This document shows positions 19,926 through 28,908 of a stretch of 64,000 nt of DNA, in pieces. The notes beneath the pieces were generated by a model. That model saw nothing but the letters and a program-made list of their open reading frames with translations, had not been told where the DNA came from and did no database searches. The translations under genes were made by a program, and so were the position numbers. Within the stretch, counting starts at the first letter, position 1. Every line of letters begins with the position of its first letter. Source of the stretch: Streptomyces bluensis (GTDB lineage Bacteria > Actinomycetota > Actinomycetes > Streptomycetales > Streptomycetaceae); assembly GCF_014650715.1 (NCBI RefSeq), contig NZ_BMVM01000002.1:124001-188000 (forward strand), given 5' to 3'.

Positions 19926-20834
19926 GTGGTGCTGGTGGTGTCCGAAGAGGTGAGGGAGGTGCTTGACGCGCGCCGTCCCGTGGTGGCCCTGGAGTCCACG
20001 ATCATCGCGCACGGGCTGCCTCGCCCGCGCAACCTGAAGGTCGCGCTGGAGCTGGAGGAGGTCGTGCGACGGGAGGGCGCCGTCCCGGCGACGATCGCCG
20101 TGCTCGACGGGCGGCCCCACGTGGGCCTGGACAAGAAGCAGCTGGAGCGGGTCGCGAACGAGGACGGGATCCGCAAGCTGGGTCACCGGGACCTGCCGCT
20201 CGCGGTGGCCTCAGGAGTGACCGGTGCGACCACCGTGTCGGCGACCGCGCTGCTCGCGGCCCTCGCGGGCGTACGGGTGTTCGCGACGGGTGGGCTCGGC
20301 GGCGTGCACCGGGAGTGGACGGTGAGCCAGGACGAGTCCGCCGATCTGGGGTTGCTGGCGCGCACCCGGATCACGGTGGTGTGCGCGGGCGTGAAGTCGA
20401 TTCTGGACGTGCCGGCGACGCTGCAGCGACTGGAGACGCTGGGGGTCGCCGTCGCCGGGTACGGCACGGACCGTTTCCCCGGCTTCTACCTGTCCGACTC
20501 GGGGCATCCGGTGGACTGGACGCTGGAGTCACCGGAGCGGGTGGCGGAGGTCATGCGCGCGCAGGACGCGCTCGGCGGGCCGGAGTCGGCGCTCATCGTC
20601 GCCAACCCCGTACCCGAGGAGGAACAGCTCGATCCCGGGCTTCACGCGCGCGTGCTCGCCGACGCACTGCGCGCGTGCGAGGAGGAGGGTGTCACCGGTC
20701 AGGCGGTCACGCCGTTCCTGCTCGACTATCTGGTACGGCACACCGATGGGGCGTCGCTGAGCGCGAACCTGGCGGCGGTACGCGGGAATGTCCGGCTCGC
20801 GGCCCGTATCTCGGCGGCCTGGGCCGGGGTGTGA
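19926..20834 (+). CDS. psuG: Pseudouridine-5'-phosphate glycosidase
   Basis: PsuG reversibly cleaves pseudouridine 5'-phosphate to uracil and ribose 5-phosphate, the second step of pseudouridine breakdown. The 302-aa protein shows family signatures VALESTIIAHGLPRPRN near the start, VFATGGLGGVHR, VANPVPEE and TPFLLDYLVRHTDG with the conserved SLSANLAAVRGNV. GTG 19926 is chosen because AGGAGG lies about 7 nt upstream. An ATG at 19893 is in frame but lies upstream of that site. A PfkB kinase gene follows at once, as in psuK-psuG pairs elsewhere. Confidence 0.95.
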   Translation: MVLVVSEEVREVLDARRPVVALESTIIAHGLPRPRNLKVALELEEVVRREGAVPATIAVLDGRPHVGLDKKQLERVANEDGIRKLGHRDLPLAVASGVTGATTVSATALLAALAGVRVFATGGLGGVHREWTVSQDESADLGLLARTRITVVCAGVKSILDVPATLQRLETLGVAVAGYGTDRFPGFYLSDSGHPVDWTLESPERVAEVMRAQDALGGPESALIVANPVPEEEQLDPGLHARVLADALRACEEEGVTGQAVTPFLLDYLVRHTDGASLSANLAAVRGNVRLAARISAAWAGV

Positions 20835-20866
20835 CCGGTCCGGGCGGGCTGCGGAGGAGGCGGGGC

Positions 20867-21847
20867 GTGGAAGGCCGGGGCGTGGCTCCGGCGCCTGCCG
20901 AGCGGGGCGAGGAGCCGTCGGGTGCGAGCACGCCTCCTTCGGGTGGGGCCCTGCTGGTCGTCGGGGACGTGGTCACCGACATCGTCGCCCGGCACCGTGG
21001 ACCGCTCGCGTCGGGGACCGACACCGCCGCGTCGGTGCGGACCCTTCCCGGTGGTGCGGGCGCCAACGTGGCGTGCTGGGCGGCTCACTGGGGCTGTGCG
21101 GAGGCACGGCTGCTCGGCCGGGTGGGCACGGACGCGGCCGCGTGGCACGAACAGGAGCTGACGGCCTGTGGCGTACGGCCACTCCTCGTCGTCGACCCGG
21201 TGGCACCGACCGGAACGGTGATCTGCCTGGTCGACACGGAGGCGGCGGCCGAACGGACGTTCCTGACGGACAGTGGGGCGTCCCTGCGGCTCGCCCCTGG
21301 TGACTGGTCGGACACGCTGCTCGACGGGGTCGCCCGGCTGCATCTGTCGGGCTATCTGCTGTTCTCCGAGTCGAGCCGGGCTCTGGTGGCGGCCGCTCTG
21401 GGCTCGGCACGTGCGCGTGGCGTGCCGGTGAGCCTGGATCCGGCGTCGGCGGGTTTTCTCACGGAGCTGGGCGTGAACCGCTTCCTGGAGCTCGTCGAGG
21501 GGATCGACGTACTGCTGCCCAGCCGCGACGAGGCGTGTCTGCTCACGGGCCTGCCCGATCCGTCGGACGCGGCGGCCAAGCTGAGCCGCCACGTTCCCCT
21601 GGTGGTCGCCAAGCAGGGCGCTGACGGAGCGCTGGTGGCCCGGTCCGGCACCGTCCACGCGCGCGTGCCCGCCGCCCCCGCGACGCCCCGCGACACCACG
21701 GGAGCCGGCGACGCCTTCACGGGAGCCTTCCTCGCAGCCCTGCTCGCGGGCGCCGGCCCCGAGGAGGCGGCGGGCGAGGGGTGCCGCGCCGGGGCGCTGG
21801 CGGTGCAACGGGTGGGCGGGCGGCCGCCCGTGGCGAACGGGCAGTGA
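20867..21847 (+). CDS. psuK: PfkB-family carbohydrate kinase, probable pseudouridine kinase
   Basis: This 326-aa PfkB/ribokinase-family kinase carries the first signature region LPGGAGANVACWAAHWG. The second, with the catalytic Asp and anion hole, is DTTGAGDAFTGAFLAALLAG. Adjacency to psuG makes phosphorylation of pseudouridine to its 5'-phosphate the best assignment, although the kinase alone could be another sugar or nucleoside kinase. GTG 20867 has GGAGGAGG 6 nt upstream. An alternative GTG at 20831 would overlap the psuG stop (GTGA) and add 12 Arg/Gly-rich residues. Transcription should start upstream of psuG. Confidence 0.85.
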   Translation: MEGRGVAPAPAERGEEPSGASTPPSGGALLVVGDVVTDIVARHRGPLASGTDTAASVRTLPGGAGANVACWAAHWGCAEARLLGRVGTDAAAWHEQELTACGVRPLLVVDPVAPTGTVICLVDTEAAAERTFLTDSGASLRLAPGDWSDTLLDGVARLHLSGYLLFSESSRALVAAALGSARARGVPVSLDPASAGFLTELGVNRFLELVEGIDVLLPSRDEACLLTGLPDPSDAAAKLSRHVPLVVAKQGADGALVARSGTVHARVPAAPATPRDTTGAGDAFTGAFLAALLAGAGPEEAAGEGCRAGALAVQRVGGRPPVANGQ

Positions 21848-21852
21848 CACGC

Positions 21853-21884
21853 GAGACCCCTCGGCCTCATGGTGTGAGGGGCTC
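21853..21884. terminator. Convergent terminator hairpin
   Basis: Between psuK and the convergent methyltransferase gene, gag-a-cccctc (21853-21862) can pair with gaggggctc (21876-21884), leaving one bulged A and a 13-nt loop. The position between two converging stops supports a terminator. Confidence 0.5.
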
Positions 21885-21895
21885 CCGCCCCGGCC

Positions 21896-22690
21896 CTACG
21901 CCTTCCTTCCCCAAGCGGAGATCATCGGCGCGGTGGCGAGGTCCATGGTGCGGGTGGCCACGTTGGCGAGGTGCTGGTCGATCTCCTCGTCGGTGGCGAG
22001 ACCCGACGAGACGAGCTGGTCGCGGACCTGCCGGATCGTCGCGGACTCCAGGGCGGCGCAGGCGGGCGAGGCGACGGGGAAGTACGCGTCGGCCTGGACG
22101 CCGCAGAGACCGGCTTCCCGGAGCAGCCGCGGCAGTCTGCGGCCGTAAGCGAGGTCGGTGCCACGCTCGGAGAGCAGGCTGCGGAAGCCCTGGCGCAGCC
22201 GGTTGGCCAGCTGTTGCTCCGGGCCGTACTCATCGGGGCAGAGCAGGGGTTGCAGGGCCGGGTCGGCGTCCTCGATCAGGATCCGCCCACCGGACCGCAG
22301 CGCCTTGACCATGGAACGCAAAGCTCGCTCCCGGTCCCGCACATGGACCAGGACGAGCCGGGCGTGCACGAGGTCGAAGCCCTCCCCGGGCAGTTCGTCC
22401 GCGCCCACGTCGTGGACGCGGACCTCGACCGGCGGGCGGGCCGCCGAGGCCACCAACGAGGTGTCGATGTCGGTCGCGAGTACCTTGCCGGTCGGACCCA
22501 CCTTCTTGGCGAGCCAGGAGATCACGGAGGTGCCGCCCGCGCCGACCTCCCAGCAGCTCCAGCCCGACCCGATACCGAAACCCTGGAGGTGCCGGAACGT
22601 CACGGGATCGAACAGGGTGGCGAACGCATCGAAGCGCTCGCCCGCCTCGGCCTGCTGGTTGTCGAGAAGATACCCGTCGGTTCGCGTCAT
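21896..22690 (-). CDS. Class I SAM-dependent methyltransferase
   Basis: This 264-aa Rossmann-fold methyltransferase has motif I CWEVGAGGTSVISWLAKKVG with the acidic residue ending strand 2 in VLATDIDTS. Motif post-I/II is VHDVGADELPGEGFDLVHAR and the LRSGGRILIEDAD stretch follows. The C-terminal helical part gives no substrate clue; UbiE/TylM-like small-molecule methylation is one possibility. ATG 22690 (MTRTDGYLLDNQQAEAGE) is preferred to ATG 22717 because similarity seems to begin there, but ribosome binding sites are weak for both. It converges on psuK and diverges from corA. Confidence 0.85.
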   Translation of the reverse strand: MTRTDGYLLDNQQAEAGERFDAFATLFDPVTFRHLQGFGIGSGWSCWEVGAGGTSVISWLAKKVGPTGKVLATDIDTSLVASAARPPVEVRVHDVGADELPGEGFDLVHARLVLVHVRDRERALRSMVKALRSGGRILIEDADPALQPLLCPDEYGPEQQLANRLRQGFRSLLSERGTDLAYGRRLPRLLREAGLCGVQADAYFPVASPACAALESATIRQVRDQLVSSGLATDEEIDQHLANVATRTMDLATAPMISAWGRKA

Positions 22691-22971
22691 GCCGCGATCA
22701 TCCCATTTGCCTGCCATGGCAGCACATTGACGCCGTCACGGCCTCCTCCTCCCCCCTCCGTTCCAGCAGCAACTGGGCAGGCACGCACACACGCCGAAAA
22801 CCAAGGGACCAGCCGACCTGCCAACCGGGAAGCGAAGCGGAGTGTTCCGTTCCCACAGGCTTACTCGTCACTCGATTCATGCTGGCAGACTGGCCACGGC
22901 AAGGCGCAGAGTGCGGCGCGTCCAGGAGGCGAACTGCGCACACAAGGAGAGATCCACGCGAGGAGATCCAG

Positions 22972-24099
22972 ATGTCCATGGCAGGGAATCTGCGAAAGGT
23001 CACGGGCCTCGGCAAGGTCGGCGGCCTGCGCGGGGTGGCACGGCTGGCACGGCGCCGCGTCCGTGTCGATCTCAGCCACCCGGCCCGCTCCCCGCTGGGC
23101 TCCGCGGTGGTCAACTGTGTGACGTATCAGGACGGGGAGCGTGTACCCGGCGGCCGTGATCTCGCCGACGCCGTCAAGCATGTCCGCGAGACCGGTGACG
23201 GCTTCGTCTGGCTGGGGCTGCACGAGCCGACGGCGCGCGAGTTCGCGGGCATCGCCGACTTGTTCGGGCTGCACCCACTGGCGGTCGAGGACGCGGTCGA
23301 GGCCCATCAGCGCCCGAAGCTGGAGCGCTACGGCGAGACGCTGTTCGCTGTGTTCAAGACCGTCTGCTATGTCGAGCACAAGGAGCTGACCGCGACCAGC
23401 GAGGTGGTGAACACCGGCGAGATCATGGTTTTCGTCGGCCACGACTTCGTGATCACGGTGCGGCACGGCCGGCACGGCTCACTCGGGCCGCTGCGCGAGG
23501 AACTGGAGGCGAACCCCGAGCAGCTCACCAAGGGGCCGGCCGCGGTGCTGCACGCGATCGCGGACCACGTGGTGGACGACTATCTGACCGTCACGGACTC
23601 CGTCCAGGCGGACATCGACCAGGTCGAGACGGACGTGTTCGCGGAGAACGGCGCGCGGGTGGACCCGGGGCGCATCTACCAGCTCAAGCGCGAACTGCTG
23701 GAGCTGAAGCGGGCGGTGGCCCCGCTCACCCGCCCGCTCCTGGAGCTCGCCACCCGGCCCGAGCGGGTGGTCGCCCCGGAGATCCAGGCCTACTTCCGGG
23801 ACGTCTCGGACCACCTGCTGCGGGCCACCGAGCAGATAGCCGCGTTCGACGAGTTGCTGAACTCGATCCTGCAGGCACATCTCGCGCAGGTCAGCGTCGC
23901 GCAGAACGAGGACATGCGGAAGATCACGGCGTGGGCGGCACTCATCGCGGTGCCGACGATGGTCTGCGGGGTGTACGGCATGAACTTCGACTTCATGCCG
24001 GAGCTGCACTGGAAGCTCGGCTATCCGATGGTCTGGGTGGTCATAGCCGTCGCCTGCACCGCCCTGTACCGAGGCTTCAAGCACAACGGCTGGCTGTGA
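22972..24099 (+). CDS. CorA-family magnesium/cobalt transporter
   Basis: This 375-aa protein is a CorA (2-TM-GxN) channel. A long cytoplasmic funnel domain with helical stalk (residues 1-310) is followed by two C-terminal helices. The selectivity signature YGMNF lies between them (VCGVYGMNFDFMPELHWKLG). The first 30 residues are basic. ATG 22972 has AGGAG 6 nt upstream; ATG 22978 is the alternative. It takes up Mg2+ and possibly Co2+ across the cytoplasmic membrane as a pentamer. No M-box or other metal riboswitch was recognised in the 281-nt upstream region. Confidence 0.94.
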   Translation: MSMAGNLRKVTGLGKVGGLRGVARLARRRVRVDLSHPARSPLGSAVVNCVTYQDGERVPGGRDLADAVKHVRETGDGFVWLGLHEPTAREFAGIADLFGLHPLAVEDAVEAHQRPKLERYGETLFAVFKTVCYVEHKELTATSEVVNTGEIMVFVGHDFVITVRHGRHGSLGPLREELEANPEQLTKGPAAVLHAIADHVVDDYLTVTDSVQADIDQVETDVFAENGARVDPGRIYQLKRELLELKRAVAPLTRPLLELATRPERVVAPEIQAYFRDVSDHLLRATEQIAAFDELLNSILQAHLAQVSVAQNEDMRKITAWAALIAVPTMVCGVYGMNFDFMPELHWKLGYPMVWVVIAVACTALYRGFKHNGWL

Positions 24100-24174
24100 C
24101 CTCCCCCGCCCGGAGCGGAGGGGTGGTACCTCGACCCGTCCGCAGACCCGGGCGAGGGCGCGCCCTCAGCGGAC

Positions 24175-24260
24175 CGACATGGACCGACATGGACCGACCG
24201 ACGTGAACCGACGTGGACGACGTGAACCGACGGAGTCAGCCCTGGCGCGAGCCGACGGAG
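24175..24260. repeat. Short imperfect tandem repeats
   Basis: The corA/CBS intergenic region contains ggaccgacat repeated in tandem (three imperfect copies from about 24171), then variants such as gaaccgacgtgg. The 14-mer cgacggagtcagcc occurs twice, ending beside the CBS gene stop. The repeats look like slippage products in non-coding DNA. Confidence 0.6.
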
Positions 24261-24689
24261 TCAGCCCGGGGCGCCCTTCGCGTAGACGCTCTCGACCCAG
24301 ACCCCGATCTGCTCCTCGGGCAGGTGCTCGGCCAGGTCGGCCTCGCTGATCATGCCGACGAGGCGCTTGTTCTCGATGACAGGAAGCCGACGGATCTGAT
24401 GCCCAGTCATCTCCCGGAGCACTTCGCTGACATCGGCGTTCGCGTCGATCCAGCGCGGTGTGCCCTTGGCCATCTCGCCCGCCGTGACACGTGACGGGTC
24501 GTGGCCCATGGCCACACAGCCCACGACGATGTCGCGGTCGGTCAGGATGCCACAGAGCCGTTCGTTCTCGTCACTGATGGGCAGAGCTCCGACATTGAGC
24601 TCGCGCATCAGCTGCGCGGCACGGTCCAGGGTCTCGTGGGCGGGAATCCACTGGGCGCCACGGTGCATGATGTCTCCGGCGGTGGTCAT
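24261..24689 (-). CDS. Tandem CBS-domain protein
   Basis: This 142-aa cytoplasmic protein is made almost entirely of two CBS domains (residues about 5-60 and 75-130). Hallmarks are GALPISDENERLCGILTDRD and RRLPVIENKRLVGMISEADL. CBS pairs bind adenosine nucleotides or SAM and act as energy-responsive regulatory modules. No catalytic domain is attached, so it should act on a partner. ATG 24689 (MTTAGDIMHRG) has AGGAGG 7 nt upstream. It converges on corA. Confidence 0.92.
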   Translation of the reverse strand: MTTAGDIMHRGAQWIPAHETLDRAAQLMRELNVGALPISDENERLCGILTDRDIVVGCVAMGHDPSRVTAGEMAKGTPRWIDANADVSEVLREMTGHQIRRLPVIENKRLVGMISEADLAEHLPEEQIGVWVESVYAKGAPG

Positions 24690-24921
24690 GAGGTGCCTCC
24701 TGGTGCCGGACGGCCGGCGCGGTGCGGGACGCACCGCTAGTCCCGACCCCCTACATTCTCGCCGCGCCGCCAGGGGGACGCACCCGGAGCGCCACGACTC
24801 CGGCCGACCAGCCGCGCCCGTCGAGGGCCGGGGGCCTCACCCGGCCCCAGGGTTCAGACGTACGTGCATACAAATGCTTCGCGAAGATCGTCGGCCGTTA
24901 CCGGAGGGCGGCGCCCCGAGC

Positions 24922-25563
24922 TCAGCCGCTCCATGCGGGGTGCCGTGGGTCGTCGGCGCGCACCAGGACATCGGCCGTCGCCGCCGGGTCGGTTTCCGCC
25001 GCGTAGCGCTCATAGGCGGGGAGCGTCCAGTGCTCGGCCTCGGGGGTACGGCGGCGGAGGGCGCCCGCCGAGAGGAGGACGTGGACCGACAGGTCGAACG
25101 GGAACCAGTGCTTCAAGAGGAGAGGACCATGCAGCAACAGAAGCCCACCCAGCGGAAGTTGGACGTAGGGACTGCGGGTGGCTCGATCGGTGACGGGATC
25201 CCACAGGTCGGGCAGGACACGACCGTCGCCGCCGGGTTCGAGGGGACCGAAGACCTCGCGCCACAGGGCGGCCGTGTCGAACCAGCCGCCGTAGTACGAC
25301 TCCACGTCCTCGTGCCCGTGCTCGAACCTGAGGGACGCGGGACGCAGGAAACCCTCCGTGCCCACGACGAGCGAGGGCCGGCCGCGCACGCGCAGTGCAT
25401 CGGAAACACGCTGGGCGAGCCCGCCGGGGCCGGCGGCGGGAGCTCCGTCGAAGGCGATGCGGGGCCAGGGGCTGCCGTCGCCCGGCTTCAGGTCGAGCAT
25501 GCGGTCGGCGAGGAGGTCGCCGAGCCGCTCCCAGGTGATCGCTTCGAGTCGCACACGGCCCAT
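24922..25563 (-). CDS. Uridine kinase-like protein with degenerate P-loop
   Basis: This 213-aa protein resembles Streptomyces proteins annotated as uridine kinase or nucleoside kinase. The opening ITWERLGDLLADR, the segment IAFDGAPAAGPGGLAQRVSD and the later FLRPASLRFEHG, WDPVTDRATRSPY and GLLLLHGP follow that pattern. The position of the P-loop lacks the Lys-Ser/Thr of GxxxxGK[ST], so kinase activity is uncertain. ATG 25563 is used; the frame is open upstream to 25785 but the extra part is low-complexity. It is divergent from the DUF2293 gene. Confidence 0.65.
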   Translation of the reverse strand: MGRVRLEAITWERLGDLLADRMLDLKPGDGSPWPRIAFDGAPAAGPGGLAQRVSDALRVRGRPSLVVGTEGFLRPASLRFEHGHEDVESYYGGWFDTAALWREVFGPLEPGGDGRVLPDLWDPVTDRATRSPYVQLPLGGLLLLHGPLLLKHWFPFDLSVHVLLSAGALRRRTPEAEHWTLPAYERYAAETDPAATADVLVRADDPRHPAWSG

Positions 25564-25730
25564 GATGCCCCGCGAGGCCGCCCGGTCCTGAAGGCGGTCA
25601 GGGGCGGAAGGCGGACGCCGCGGGTGCGGCACGGGCGGAGAGGAGCCGGGGAACGGAGACGCGCCGTGGTGACGTGAACCAGGTGACGTGAACCGGGTGA
25701 CGTGCAGGTCGAGCCGGGAAGGAACCGCAT

Positions 25731-26444
25731 ATGGCAGCACGCGCAACTCCCCCGGCCCGCACCGGGCTTGTCGTGATCCAGGCACTCAGGAAGAAGCACT
25801 GCGCCGAGTGCCGCAGCGGGCCGCTGGCGTTGCTGGTGCTGGAGGACGGTGTGCCGCGGTGTCTCGACTGCGTGGATCTCGGGCATCTGGTGTTCCTCCC
25901 GCGGGGTGACACCGCGCTGACGCGGAGGTCGTGGGAGGAGAGCTCACTGTCCGCGGTGGTGGTGCGGTTCGACCGGCGGCGGAGCCGGTACGAGCGGCAG
26001 GGTGTCCTGGTCGAGGAGGCGGCGCTCGCCCGGGCCGAGGATCGGTGCCTGGCGGACGCGGAGGCGAGGCGACGGCGCCGGGTGCGCGACGCGCGGCGGC
26101 GGGCGGCGGAGGACGCGCGGTTCATGGACGCGTTCGCGACGGAGATCCGGCGGCTGTTTCCCGGGTGCCCCGCCGGGCGGGCGGGGGCCATCGCGGCGCA
26201 CGCCTCGGTGCGCGGCAGCGGGCGGGTCGGACGGAGCGCCGCGGGGCGGGCGCTGTCCGAGGCGGCCGTGACCTCGGCGGTCATCGCCTCCGTGCGGCAT
26301 CTGGACACGCCGTACGACCGGTTCCGGATGAGCGGGGTGCCCCGGTACGAGGCACGGCGGCGGATCGCACCGGTGGTGGAGAGGACGTTGCGGGAGTGGC
26401 GGGAGGCCGGAGAGGGCAGGGACGGCGGGGACGAAAGGGGATGA
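25731..26444 (+). CDS. DUF2293-domain protein with N-terminal CxxC pairs
   Basis: This 237-aa basic protein has two CxxC pairs near the N-terminus (HCAECRSG at about 24 and PRCLDCVDL at about 43) that look like a zinc ribbon. An Arg-rich, probably helical or coiled segment (about 100-135) follows. The C-terminal DUF2293 domain reads HASVRGSGRVGRSAAGRAL and RHLDTPYDRFRMSGVPR. Function is unknown; the charge and zinc motif suggest nucleic acid binding. ATG 25731 has AAGGA about 7 nt upstream. It diverges from the kinase-like gene. Confidence 0.8.
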   Translation: MAARATPPARTGLVVIQALRKKHCAECRSGPLALLVLEDGVPRCLDCVDLGHLVFLPRGDTALTRRSWEESSLSAVVVRFDRRRSRYERQGVLVEEAALARAEDRCLADAEARRRRRVRDARRRAAEDARFMDAFATEIRRLFPGCPAGRAGAIAAHASVRGSGRVGRSAAGRALSEAAVTSAVIASVRHLDTPYDRFRMSGVPRYEARRRIAPVVERTLREWREAGEGRDGGDERG

Positions 26445-26445
26445 C

Positions 26446-26508
26446 CGGGAGCACGGAAAGTACACGGAGTACAGGAGGTACGGGGGGTACGGGAAGTACG
26501 GGGAGTGA
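26446..26508. repeat. Degenerate 9-mer repeat tract (ggagtacgg-like)
   Basis: After the DUF2293 stop the sequence runs through units such as ggaaagtac, acggagtac, aggaggtac, ggggggtac, gggaagtac and ggggagtga with 9-nt periodicity. It is a short decayed tandem repeat in a non-coding gap. Confidence 0.6.
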
Positions 26509-26559
26509 CGTCAAAGGCCGGTCAGGCTCTTGTATCGGGGGAATGAGGCGGGAGTGGAC

Positions 26560-27039
26560 ATGATCGATGGGCCGTACTTCGTGCTGACGGTGCTGGGTGT
26601 GCTCGGGACGGGTCTGGTCGCCGGGGTTTTCTGCGGGTTCTCGACGTTCGTGATGAGGGGGATCGCCGCGCTGCCGCCCGCACAGGGCGTGGCCGCGATG
26701 CAGGCGATCAACGTCGCGGCGGTGCGGCCGGCCTTCATGCTCGTGTTCGTCGGGTCGGCGGTGCTCTGCGCCGTGCTGGCCGTGGTCACATTCGTGCTGT
26801 GGCCGGACGAAGGGACGGTGGAGTTGCTGGTGGGGAGTGTGCTGTATCTGTTCGGCTGCTTCGGGGTCACCACTGTCGCGAACGTGCCGCGCAACGAGGC
26901 CCTGGCCAAGCTGGACGCGGGCACACCGGAGGCCGCGGCGTACTGGCCGACGTACGTGAGCCAGTGGTCGACGTGGAATCACGTCCGGGGCGTCGCCTCG
27001 GCAGCCGCGGCGATCTCGTACATACTCGCCCTGACCTGA
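26560..27039 (+). CDS. DUF1772 (anthrone oxygenase-like) membrane protein
   Basis: This 159-aa protein with four predicted membrane helices belongs to DUF1772. Family features are VFCGFSTFVMRGIAALPPAQ, AAMQAINVAAVRPAFM in the first half, then ANVPRNEALAKLD and WNHVRGVAS near the end. Some DUF1772 proteins are cofactor-free anthrone oxygenases, but most actinobacterial members are uncharacterised. There is no polyketide cluster here to support that role. ATG 26560 has GGGAG 6 nt upstream; an in-frame codon at 26530 is less likely. Confidence 0.85.
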   Translation: MIDGPYFVLTVLGVLGTGLVAGVFCGFSTFVMRGIAALPPAQGVAAMQAINVAAVRPAFMLVFVGSAVLCAVLAVVTFVLWPDEGTVELLVGSVLYLFGCFGVTTVANVPRNEALAKLDAGTPEAAAYWPTYVSQWSTWNHVRGVASAAAAISYILALT

Positions 27040-27286
27040 GGCGGGTAGACGTGCGCCACTCGGGCAGCCTGACAAGAGAAGGCCGGCTCGCATGCCTGGA
27101 GCGAACGGGCCTGTGCCCGGCCGGGGCGGATGCGACGTCGGCGACGTATCGTGGCGGAAAGCAGAGTGCCGCCCGAAGGCGTACGGCCTCGCGCAGACCG
27201 GAGACCGAAAGTCGCAGTCCGCAGTCCGTAGTCCGCCCGGTCGTACGGCCATGCCGTACACGTATGTGACGTAAGGGGACACGGCC

Positions 27287-28774
27287 ATGGCCGATCCCAA
27301 GGGTTTCCTGAAGACCTCACGTGAGGAATGGCCTCGTCGGCCTGTCGAGGAGCGGGTGCGGGACTGGGACGAGGTGTACGTTCCCGGGGCCCTGCTGCCG
27401 ATCATCAGCAAGCAGGCCGACCGCTGCATGGACTGCGGCATACCGTTCTGCCATGACGCCTGTCCGCTGGGGAACCTGATACCCGAGTGGAACGACCTGG
27501 TCTCGCGGGAGGACTGGCGGGCGGCGAGCGACCGGCTGCACGCCACGAACAACTTCCCGGAGTTCACCGGGCGGTTGTGCCCCGCCCCGTGCGAGGCCGG
27601 GTGCGTGCTGGCGATCAACCAGCCCGCGGTCACCATCAAGAACGTCGAGGTGGCCATCGCCGACCGTGCCTGGGAGGAGGGCTTCGCGCCGCCCCGGCCG
27701 CCGGACCGGCTCACCGGGCGGACGGTCGCGGTGATCGGCTCGGGACCCACCGGGCTCGCGGCGGCCCAGCAGTTGACGCGGGCCGGGCACACCGTGGTGG
27801 TGTTCGAGCGGGCCGACCGGATCGGCGGGCTGCTGCGGTACGGCATCCCGGCGTTCAAGATGGAGAAGCGGCACCTGGACCGCCGACTGGGACAGATGCT
27901 GGCCGAGGGGACGAAGTTCCGTACGTCGACCGCGGTCGGGCGGGACATCGGGGCGGCCGAGTTGCGGGCACGGTACGACGCGGTGGTGATCGCCACCGGC
28001 GCTACCGCGTGGCGGGAACTGGACGTGCCCGGGCGGGAACTGCACGGTGTCCATCAGGCGATGGAGTACCTGCCGCTGGCCGACCGGGTGTGCGAGGGGG
28101 ATCTGGAGGTGTCACCGCTGTCGGCCGCCGGCAAGCACGTGGTGATCGTCGGGGGCGGCGACACCGGGGCGGACTGTCTGGGGACGGCCGTGCGGGAGGG
28201 TGCGGCGTCGGTGACCCAGCTGGACATCTACCCGCTGCCGGGGGCCGAGCGCGACGAGGACGCCGAGCCGTGGCCGACGTATCCGAAGATCTACCGGCTC
28301 TCGGCGGCGCATGAGGAGGCACGCGACCTGGGGACGGCGCCCGCGGCGGACGCGGACGTCCGGTTGTTCGCGGCGTCGACACTCCGCTTCACGGGGGACC
28401 CGGACGGGCAGGTCCGGTCGCTGCACCTGGTCGAGGTGGACGCGCAGCGACGCCAGGTGCCGGGCACCGGGCGCACGCTCCCGGCGGACCTCGTCCTGCT
28501 CGCCCTCGGCTTCTCCGGACCGGACCGGGCGGACGGGCTGATCGACCAACTCGGTCTCACGCTCGACGGGCGCGGTCTGATCGCCCGTGACGCGGACTTC
28601 GCGACCGGCATGCCCGGTGTGTACGCCGCCGGCGATGCCGCCCGTGGGCAGTCCCTCATCGTGTGGGCGATCGCTGAGGGACGGGCGGTGGCGGCCGCCG
28701 TGGACCGCCATCTGACGGGAGCGACGCGGCTTCCGGCGCCGATCGGGCCGTATGACCGGCCCATGACGGCGTAG
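27287..28774 (+). CDS. gltD: Glutamate synthase small subunit-like oxidoreductase (orphan GltD)
   Basis: This 495-aa protein is a full-length GltD-type flavoprotein that would pass electrons from NADPH to a glutamate synthase large subunit. The N-terminal iron-sulfur cysteines are present (RCMDCGIPFCHDACPLGN and GRLCPAPCEAGC). They are followed by an FAD Rossmann motif (VAVIGSGPTGLAAAQQL), an NADPH motif (HVVIVGGGDTGADCLG) and the C-terminal GVYAAGDAARGQSLIVWAI. ATG 27287 has AAGGGGA about 8 nt upstream. No gltB lies nearby, so it either partners a distant GltB or serves another acceptor. The 17-bp hairpin at 28909 lies downstream. Confidence 0.93.
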   Translation: MADPKGFLKTSREEWPRRPVEERVRDWDEVYVPGALLPIISKQADRCMDCGIPFCHDACPLGNLIPEWNDLVSREDWRAASDRLHATNNFPEFTGRLCPAPCEAGCVLAINQPAVTIKNVEVAIADRAWEEGFAPPRPPDRLTGRTVAVIGSGPTGLAAAQQLTRAGHTVVVFERADRIGGLLRYGIPAFKMEKRHLDRRLGQMLAEGTKFRTSTAVGRDIGAAELRARYDAVVIATGATAWRELDVPGRELHGVHQAMEYLPLADRVCEGDLEVSPLSAAGKHVVIVGGGDTGADCLGTAVREGAASVTQLDIYPLPGAERDEDAEPWPTYPKIYRLSAAHEEARDLGTAPAADADVRLFAASTLRFTGDPDGQVRSLHLVEVDAQRRQVPGTGRTLPADLVLLALGFSGPDRADGLIDQLGLTLDGRGLIARDADFATGMPGVYAAGDAARGQSLIVWAIAEGRAVAAAVDRHLTGATRLPAPIGPYDRPMTA

Positions 28775-28908
28775 CCCTGGGGCCGGGGCTCTCTCGTCAG
28801 CAGAACGTCCGTAGCGGCGTGCTTCGCGTCGCCGTCGAGCGGGGCGAACCCCGAGGAACCACCTGTACCTGGTCGCGGTGATCGCTGCTCGGCCGCCGGA
28901 CGAGGCAC

